A stretch of DNA of 64,000 nt from Aptenodytes patagonicus (lineage: Eukaryota; Chordata; Aves; Sphenisciformes; Spheniscidae), in assembly GCF_965638725.1 (NCBI RefSeq), contig NC_134970.1:6492001-6556000 (forward strand). Direction: 5' to 3'. A model generated the notes under the pieces. The model was given only the letters and a program-made list of their open reading frames with translations, searched no databases and was not told where the DNA came from. A program made the position numbers and the translations under genes. This document shows positions 49,238 through 64,000 of this stretch, piece after piece (position 1 is the stretch's first letter; every line of letters starts with the position of its first letter).

Positions 49238-50019
49238 TCGGTGCATCACATTTATTTAAAATCAAATATTATGAGTCCAGAAGACTCATTTGGGCACCCA
49301 CATGCATGGTGTGACTATTCCTCATCTGGGTGCAGAGCATTCTCCTGGTGAAAACAAAATGCCGTTCTGTGACCCACTGGGTCTGTGGCCTGATCTGACC
49401 AAAAGAATGTCCATTTACATGACCAGCAAGACCAGTACTGTCAGAGTTACCTGATTCGATATAGTACATTGGGTGGTTGTAGGGCTGCAGGTAACTGGTA
49501 GTCTTCACTGAATTTGGACCTTTATTCCATTTTCCATGCCCTTGCCCATCCTTAAATGAATGCAACTTTTTTTTTTCTTGTATAGTGTTTATGGGGTTCT
49601 CACTGCTATCACGTCAAAGTAGACTTTGTACCTGACTACTGTGCTTTGCATATCTTGACCCATTACATATCTGTGAATATTTCTGCCCCAAATCCTCACT
49701 GACATCACCTTGACCTTCAGTGCAGTGACTGACTGGACACCCATGCTGCGGGGAAGGGAGTGGCTTGGCCAAGTTACTCAAGTATGAGACTAGCTTTTGA
49801 CCTTGGTCATCTGTTCATGAACTGGAAAATCCAGTCAGCTTTTTGGACCTACCAGGTCTTGGTTTCTTCACTTCTTGCTCTGTCTGAGCCATGCGGTGGG
49901 CACCAACAGTCTATAGGAAGAGTTGTGCCAGTTGTCACCGGTCAGAATGGGTAGACTTCATACTGATATACTAAAGAAGAAGGGAATTACAGGGAAAACA
50001 GAAGATTGGAAGAGTCTAA

Positions 50020-50051
50020 TTTCCAGATAAAATGTACTTTTTATCTGGAAA
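50020..50051. repeat. Perfect 13-bp hairpin
   Basis: TTTCCAGATAAAA (50020-50032) pairs without mismatch with TTTTATCTGGAAA (50039-50051) across a 6-base loop, TGTACT. GATAA and TTATC halves are GATA-factor type sites. A partial third copy, GATTTCCAG, follows at about 50057-50065. Confidence 0.85.
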
Positions 50052-53000
50052 TAACTGATTTCCAGTTATAACTAATATATTTCAGCAGTCCTGAAATACT
50101 GTCCTGCAGCTGTTGCCTCTTGACACTTCTTCACTGCCTTTCATTAGGGGAATTAACTTGCTTCCAGGGAAAAATGCGCCCCCTTTGCAGTGGAAGCAGT
50201 GACCGCTGCCGAATGTACCAGGCTTCGTTACAACATTTTGCAGGTTTTCAGTGGTATGTGATAGCTTATCCACTGGCATGCAGGGGTTAACAGGACTTTT
50301 GGGTGGGCGGGTGCAAAGTAAGCTGTGAAATGGAAGAAGGTCAGTCTCTTGGAGGAGTTTGCTCTGTCACAGATGGTTTTAAGTTATCAATTCATCTGTA
50401 GAAGAGGTCTCCATTCCTTCCCCACCAAGAAAACTGTAAAACCAGGGCTGGAAATAAGGCAAACCCTGTCAGGTCAGGTTCAGTGGCCCAGGCAGAATTG
50501 TGGCTCTCCTGGTACTTGCTAGACCCAACTGTCTATCTAATTAGGAGTTATCTAATTAAGAGTTCCTCAGTTGTTCAAGCAGATCCCAACAGCTAAATGC
50601 GTTTTGAGACTAAATAGCATCGGCAGTGCACTTTTCAGTGGGGAACAAGTCACTGGAAAGGGAGCGTACACAGGAAGGGGAACAGCAGTAAGCCTTGTGG
50701 CTCTGGATAGCTCAGGTCCTTTGGTCAGGCCAACTCTGCTAAGTGGAAGGCTCTTGCTGCAGTTGATGAGAGCTGAATTCAGGTTTCAGTAGAAGCTGGT
50801 AAATGCTTCCTCTAGGAGCATTCCCATGGCTTACATGAAGTGTTATTGTCTTTAGAGACTTGTGTAGCAACTGGTTTTATTAAAGGTACTTAATGTTAAG
50901 GCTACAGCATCCGATCAACAAAGTAACATAACTGCTGCCCTGGACCAGTAAGACTAATGTCTAAGGAAGTGTCCGTGGGATGATCATTGGCCAAAACAGG
51001 TGGGGGAAGGGGCTGTGGGAAACCCACTAGGACACTACTAGAAAACAGTGTCTGCTACTGAGTGAGAGGATTTTCCAGCAGCAGATGGAAAATCCTTGTC
51101 TTATTTTCTTGGCTTGCTAACTTTCAAATTGTTTACATTTGACTTTGGAATTACTTCTACTTTTATATCACTGCAAAGGTAACAAGGGATGCAGAACTGA
51201 ATGATCTTAGCCCAAACATCAGTTTGAACAATCACATTTTCCTCTATTGACACTATTTTCTTATGAACTGGGAAGGTATAAATATTGTCAACAGCAATAA
51301 CTGTCAAAAAGAAAGAAGGAATGAAGAAAATTACTCCAGAATTTCATTTTCACATTTATCTTTTAAATTGTTGATTAAACTGGTGATCCCCAGCCCTGCA
51401 AAGGAGAAGTTTTTGATATCTGGATCAGAACAGCTGACAGATCATACTGCTACCACCAGTGTCTTTTCAACTGAAAGATCATCTTTCTAAGACTAGTGGA
51501 AATGGTGCCCTTCATGGTTCTTCTGTCTTCATCCAACCTAACATGAGTCTTAGCTCCAGGACCAAGTTTTTGCTGTATGTTCCTTTCCCTGTTACCAACA
51601 GATTTTAGAACTCTAATCTCCTGATGGGAAACCAGAGGAAAACCTTGTTCTGGTTCTGTCAGCCCAGACATCATATGAACCATGGTCACCATGATAAAAA
51701 TATTTCCATTGCCAACTTCTGGAGCCAGCCCTTCATCTCAGAGTTGAACATGAGGATTTAATATGAATATATGGCACACAGTGCAAAGGAAAAAAAGATT
51801 GTATGCTCTCATCCAGAAGTGAATGAAAGTAGACTCCCAGACTGAGCAGGCTTTGTTGCCTGCATGTAGTGCTGCTGGGAGAAGATAGCATTCAGTCCCA
51901 GACTGGCCATCTCTGTGAACATCAGGAATTAGATAGAGGTACCTTTGCTTCCAATTGAGCTCAGTCCATTTGAGCTTTCTGGGTAGAGGAAGGAAGGTTT
52001 ACAAGTTGCAAGGGCAGACTGGAAGCAAAAGATTTTTGGGCACGATATGCTGCACTTGCACTTCTAGGGTAAACCTGTCCATGGAAATAAGTGTCCTTGT
52101 TGCTGCTCATGGGAACAGGGATCAACCTGTGGCTGTGCTGGAAGGAAAGACTGCAAATTGAGATGTCTGTTTTGGCTATAGCAGTGAAGCTGTTCTAGGA
52201 GGAACTGGATTTCTTTCAGACCTCTCAGAATAGCACAAACTGAAAGACTCTGCTTATGAAGGCCAAGCCCAGGCATGGTTGCCCCATACACAAATGCAAT
52301 AATCCACTGTTTTTACTTGTCCTCTAAGGAAATTTGAGATCTTCTAAGGACTCACGGCTTCTGAGAACCAGTCTATTGATGTGTCCTACAAAACTTGGAT
52401 GTACAGCTTGTCCCTTCTTTGGACAAGCCATTGATCTGCACAAATGTTTGTCCTTCTTTGAGGCACAAAGTCTTGACCCAGCTTGCACTTAGAAATCCAG
52501 TGTTGCCTTGACTGATGGTCACATCTGACCAAGTTGGCCCACTGCCTTGTTTGAGGCTTGCCAAAGACACTGGGTTCAATTGCAGCTCTCCTGGTGCTGT
52601 GGGAAGCATGGGTGTATAATGCATGCAGCTCAGTATAGAGACATCCTGGCTGGGCAGCTACTGAGCACAGGCTTAGCTTCTAGGAGAGTAGAGAAGTGTG
52701 AGGGGGACAAGAATTTATCATTTCTTTTGCCACTTAGTGACATTTACAACAGACTAATAAGGGGCACGGCTTCTTCCATACCTGTGACCAAGAGACCTCT
52801 TGAACAGCTATGAAGAGCTCTGTGGTCTGAGTCAACGGACAAAGCCACTGTGGTCCTGGGAGACGCAGTATTGACTTCAAGCAGGATCATCTCAGAAGCT
52901 CGACCTGTAAGGTAGTGAGTTTGGTCATGTCACCACTGAGATTTGTGTGGAGGTGATACAGAGCTGGGAGTATGAAGTGTTACCTTCACTGTCACGGTAG

Positions 53001-53319
53001 ACATTACTCTATGTTGCTGTAGGGCTGAAAATTGTTGTAAATGTTCTGGGAGGAGTGGTCTCCTATAGCGTACACCGATTTCCCTGGTAAGATGGCAGGC
53101 TGTTGAAGGTCTGCCCTAACTGTCCCATGGAGCTAACGTGGGACTTGTAGCACAGGTACGCTATGGTTTCTAATGTTTGTTATCTTGGAGGCATTGTTTC
53201 TTGGGACAGCAAGTAGGGATATGTCGTTTTTTCTTCTGGACATTTAGTAAAACTCTGTTGTATTTGCTCTGCGATATTTGCTGTAAATTTATTGACTGTA
53301 TGAAAATGTGTGTCTATGT

Positions 53320-53355
53320 TATGAAAGAATTTATGAAAGAAGTTATGAAAGATGT
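53320..53355 (+). repeat. 12-bp tandem repeat, three copies
   Basis: TATGAAAGAATT, TATGAAAGAAGT and TATGAAAGATGT lie head to tail. Copies differ in one to three bases each. Confidence 0.8.
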
Positions 53356-55952
53356 TGTAGACATCGAAAGGAACAGACTGACCTGTTCTCGTGCTGTCAC
53401 CCCATACCTGACGTGAATTCACTGTCTCGTTCACTGCTGTTAGGGCTTAATTGCTTTCATTCACTTAGAAAATATAGATGATTTGTGTCTCCTTTTGGCA
53501 TTTTGTGTCCATGCCACTTTAAAAAATAAATAGCTTTAGAGTATCTGATGTAAGCATACGTAAATTGTGGACAGCATGAGCAATCACTTATGTTATATTC
53601 ATAATCCCTGAGGCAGAAGAGAAGATCAAGTCAAGTATAGATTTACCGAAGGGATAAGTCACACAAAATCTGATCCTTGGGCATTCCTCCCTGCTCTACA
53701 CAAGACCTCCATTCATCGCTGGAGTGCTTGTGATGTTCCCCCTCTGTGACCTGCTCAGGAGTTTTCATGAAGTTGCACTTCTGCAGTTGCTGGCCTTCAG
53801 TTCTGTGGTTCTAACCAAAGTCTTTGATATTTTCCTTTAAAAATCTTCTGAAATGGGAAGACTCAAGCTCAAAATATTACTTAAAGTTAACAAATAAACA
53901 AAGAAAGCCTACCCAAAGCTAAAAGAGAAATTTTAGGTGAGAGATCCTTCTTCTCAGTGAGTATCTGGGTCCTCTGGTGTAAAGCACAGCTAGAATTTGA
54001 GACTGAGCACATAACAATTTGGTATTTTATTTAGAACATTTGCTGTGTTGGGACTGTCCTGATTTTTATGAATTACAAAGAGAAATAGAATGCTGCATCT
54101 GTTGCTGATTAATTTATTATAATGATGATTCACGTCTTCTGCTGTTGTCTATGCTAATGGCTTTGTACTGCACATTTACTGTGCTTGTGTCAATGTCTGT
54201 GGTACATTCCATTCCTCTGGACCCATCACCTTTGTATGAACCACTCACTGCCTGTCACTTCTCTACAAGTTTGGCTAATTTTGCTCACCAGTCTCTGCCA
54301 GCAATTACGTCACATCTTGTCTGTGTGTTCCACTGTCTGAACCTCATAAATAATTACTTGTGACACCACTAGTACCTCCAAATCCTGTGACTCCCAAATG
54401 TTTTGCTTATTCACTTAGCTGATTTATGGCCCTATTGCTCGTGTCTAGTCAGGACAAAAGGGAATGGGCTCTTGCTCTGTCTCATCCAGACAGATTGATG
54501 GATAAACAAGAGGAAGGGCAGACCTCCCATCCCGTCAGGCTATCTGGTTTATTTTGGTAGATTAAAAATATTGTCAGTAGTCAAGGGCTTGCTCCTGCTC
54601 TGCATTCAAAGCCGTAGAAGCTTTGCCAATATCTCCAAAGGGGATGTCTCTGCAGCTGAAAAGCAGACAGACTTCTGCCTGGGATGAGAAACAGCCAAGT
54701 CTTGGTTACCTGAACAAGGCTAATGCATGATAATGATGTGTTTTCCAGAGGAGTGACAGTGTTGAGCTACTTCCAGTGTTAGCCCTGTTGTGCTGGTGAT
54801 GTTGGTCAACAGCATTTCACCTAGGGAAGGGTAGATTGCCTTTTGGAAATATTGGTCTGCCTCCATTGTATAAATAGCAATCTCGGTGATCATCTTAGTG
54901 TGGACACCTATGTTTCAAGCATCTGTGAGTGAAGATATGAATTACACTATGACAATTTTTGGAAGGCTTTTGCTGTCTTTTATTTCTTTTAAAAATTCTG
55001 TGATTTCTTTTTCTAGGATTGAACTGAAGTCAAAGCACAAACAAGGGAGTAGAAATTTTAAAAGTAAGCAGGGCAGGGTCTGAATGACTCTGTGTCAGCT
55101 GATATGTTATTTTCTGGTCCTCATTTAACACAGAAGACACTAGAAAATGCGATGTGGTTGGATTAATTACGCTGAAGGAATGTTCTCTTGCATGTCCTGG
55201 CACCGTTATTTTAACTGGGCAATCAATGTGTGGCATTAACATGCTTCTGTCTCACTCTCCAGAAGGCAAGAATTCACAGGAGTTTAAGGACTCAGAGCAG
55301 CTTATCTTTAATCCAAGTGAATTTCTGAAATGTTGAAGGCCCTGTAAACTCAGCAGTTTACGCATAGTGTACATAGTGCATATTGTACATTGAGAGGATG
55401 TATACGTGGTGCCTATTACTACCCATACAAATATTGTCAGTGTTTGGTTTTTTTCAAACTAGATTTGAATGTAGCCATCTCTCAATAGGTTATAATTATG
55501 TTTACATATACCCACAGTCACACCAGACTGAGAACAACTGTCTGACATGATGCATATGATGATGCATAAGAAAACAATAAGTTTCTTGATGGCTTTGGAC
55601 CTGAGAATTTGGACCATGTTCATGTTTCAGTGTAGATGGCCGTCAATATTGTCTAGTGTGGAGGGAAGAAGTTGGGAGTAGCAAAGAATAAATGTGAGTG
55701 TAACATAAAGAGAGCTTAGGGGAATACTGTTGCAAGCTAATGTCAAGTAATCATGTTTGTTGAAAGTTGTGAGCGTTAGACATTTCAGCTCCAGGAGTGG
55801 TGACATGTTTAGGAAGATACAAGACTGCAAAAGGCAATAGGGGATTATAATGTTTGCTATTAATACAGTTCAGTACTTTGGAGGACGAATTAAGTCCATC
55901 AGAAGAGGGTGATCAAGAGTCTCTGAAAATCTCTGCCATTTGCTGTGCAATG

Positions 55953-55974
55953 CCCTGCCCGCTGCAGGGCAGGG
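55953..55974. repeat. GC-rich 8-bp hairpin
   Basis: CCCTGCCC (55953-55960) and GGGCAGGG (55967-55974) form perfect arms around GCTGCA, in an otherwise AT-rich stretch. Confidence 0.7.
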
Positions 55975-57557
55975 TGCCCTGGAATCATCTTATTTTCATT
56001 TCAGTTTTGTTTTTTCCCTCCCACAAGCTGTTCATTCCCTTCATTTGCAATTTTTAAAACATCTACCAATGGTTTACAGAAGTAACTGTGATATGCCAAA
56101 ATATCAACACACACAAGCTGGAACACTGAAATGTAAAACTCTTGTTTTGGTGGATAGCAACAAAAGTCACCCACACCAGACAGGGGAGGTGATAGAAAGA
56201 GAGGACTTGGCTGTCGTTCACACAGTCCCATGTATCATTTCCCATTTCTGCTGTTTCACGTGCATTTCCACTGAAGTCAGTAAGGATCACAGAATGATTT
56301 TCCAAGTAATCAATTATTTATGAGACTTGTATAGTGTGCAGAGCCCTAAAATAAGATTTGTGTTAAGGACAACAGTGGAGCCAGTCATTTGTTGTGGAGA
56401 GATGTCTATGTTCCTATTTGCAACTGCTGATTAATGGAAAAATAAAGTTTATCCTTTTGGTTCAGAATCTGACCCAGAAGTACTGTGAGGTACACTTTCT
56501 TTGGCCTGTCTATGGGATATACAGCAGAAATTATTTTTGTTAGCTTAACTGTCTTTTACCCTTAGCTGAAACCAAGTGTCACACAGATAGTGCAACGCCA
56601 AGCTAAATGCATAACAAGGAGATGTTGGGGTCCTACCCAGAGTTTTCATCAGGTGTAGTGTGGCAATACTAGGTTGGATGAATGTCTGATATAGGGAACA
56701 GAATGAAGATCATAGGTGTGCTGACAAAGTCCATCTGCATTTTAAAACTGTTAAAAGTTGCACGTTCTTGTGTGACTCTCTGTTGACTGAAGGAGTGCAG
56801 AGGGTAAATAGAGACACAGCATTAATCCCACATGGGAATCTAATCTAATTGCTCTTTCAGAGCTTCAGTAACTCTATAGTTTCTGAGCATCTCTCATATG
56901 ACAAGGAATCTGCCTTCACAGTTTGCTTGCAAGATAGTGACGTGTTACATTACACATTGTCCAATTTTTAAATACAGGGAAAGAGGCACCTTTGGCAGAA
57001 GGTCACATGAGTGATCTATAACAATAACTAGTTAATGCCAAGTTCACACTTCACCATTTCCTTCTAAAGTAAGTAGTAGCTTATAGTCTGCTCTCAGGTC
57101 TGTTGCTAATTTAGACAAGCTAATTTAGATCAGGATGTGCTTCTGCTTCATGCCCCAGTTTAGACATCCATCTCTGTGGCTTTCTTCTCAGCAACTGTTC
57201 TTGCCATCCATCAGAACTCACCGCGTGAGTGCCATGTGGTGTAATATTTGCCTGAAACACGAGAGGAGGTTTTTGAAGGAAAGCCAGATGACATGGAAAT
57301 GGAAGAGGTGACGGAGGGATGCTGTAAGATGTGTACATTTTCCATTTAGCCCTGCTAGCCATTTTCGTACCTGGTTTGTGTTGGTTCAAAACTGTCATGA
57401 TGTGTTTTGGAAAGACATGTCATGATGTGTTGATCAACTTGTCTGCTGGGATGTGGCAAGTGAGGAAGGGCAAACTGCGTCATACAAGTGAGCAGTATTA
57501 AGGTCTGTCATTTCCCTTGTGAACTATAAATAATTAAATTATTTGTCTTTTTCACAG

Positions 57558-57607
57558 GAGAACCTGTAGTCTGTTTGTGCTGACCATAGGCAGCTGAGAA
57601 AAGCATC
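57558..57607 (+). other. IGFN1: IGFN1 5' UTR part of the start-codon exon
   Basis: An acceptor TTTTTCACAG|GAGAAC opens an exon at 57558 that runs 50 noncoding bases to the ATG at 57608 (context CATCATGA, -3 A or C weak-to-fair). The acceptor implies at least one more upstream noncoding exon. Confidence 0.6.
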
Positions 57608-63834
<6,227 letters not shown>

Positions 63835-64000
63835 TAAACTGAAATGACTGAAAGCATTGGTTTTTAACAAACTGCAGAGTCCTACAGTTCCTCAGTAGCT
63901 TCTGAAAACAGGCTAAACCTTCCTAAATTGCTTTGTAGATGAAAATTTTATTGTATGACAGAGAAAGATTTATGACAATGTTTTAAAGAAATCCTAATTG

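Larger units (their letters stand above)
47539..57557. other. AT-rich region upstream of the IGFN1 start exon
   Basis: Ten kb without recognised coding sequence; possibly an IGFN1 5' UTR intron. Contains a poly(T)/CATGCA-rich segment near 48309-48340, hairpins at 50020-50051 and 55953-55974, a 12-bp tandem repeat at 53320-53355 and a short CCACTGAAATCAGAGGGAG element near 49203. Nothing else stands out. Confidence 0.5.

Overview
The window is nuclear DNA from a bird, probably a microchromosome. The evidence is intron-containing vertebrate genes with GT/AG junctions, a CpG-island promoter, CR1 LINE copies of avian type including one with a long open reverse-transcriptase frame, and a solo LTR of a kind I recall as very common in bird genomes. 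Four protein genes can be supported by reading their exons: the last exon of TMEM183A (+, 1-171), an MGAT4C-like glycosyltransferase gene that probably corresponds to the MGAT4E lineage (+, coding 9147-11901), TMEM9 (-, coding 18604-14461), and the 5' part of IGFN1 (+, coding from 57608, running off the right edge). No rRNA, tRNA, CRISPR or prokaryotic operon structure was seen.

Layout. 1-270: TMEM183A 3' end with poly(A) signal. 270-9146: GC-rich intergenic DNA with G homopolymers and a possible TATA promoter and first exon for the glycosyltransferase near 8155-8297. 9147-11990: three coding exons (463 aa) and poly(A) signal. 13362-21091: TMEM9, five coding exons (192 aa), a likely 1.1 kb 3' UTR and a CpG-island promoter at about 20560-21400. 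From about 21500 the sequence turns AT-rich and gene-poor. 35975-36574: solo LTR with a 5-bp target duplication. 36880-40660: CR1 cluster in which a young 5'-truncated CR1 (37016-38978) sits inside an older CR1 of the same orientation. 44413-44716: another CR1 3' fragment. 47270-47538: candidate far-upstream promoter and noncoding exon for IGFN1. 57558-63828: seven IGFN1 exons encoding the first 217 residues.

The genes do not form a pathway. TMEM183A is poorly characterised, the MGAT4 relative belongs to Golgi N-glycan GlcNAc-transferases, TMEM9 is a glycosylated endolysosomal membrane protein, and IGFN1 is a skeletal-muscle Z-disc Ig/Fn3 protein. The interest lies in gene order (TMEM183A and TMEM9-IGFN1 are, as I recall, well separated within human 1q32.1), the extra MGAT4 paralogue, the IGFN1 N-terminus resembling the myosin-binding-protein-C tri-helix bundle, and the nested transposons. 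I found no convincing previously undescribed system. Exon coordinates were derived by hand from reading frame, splice consensus and remembered family sequences; no database search was run.
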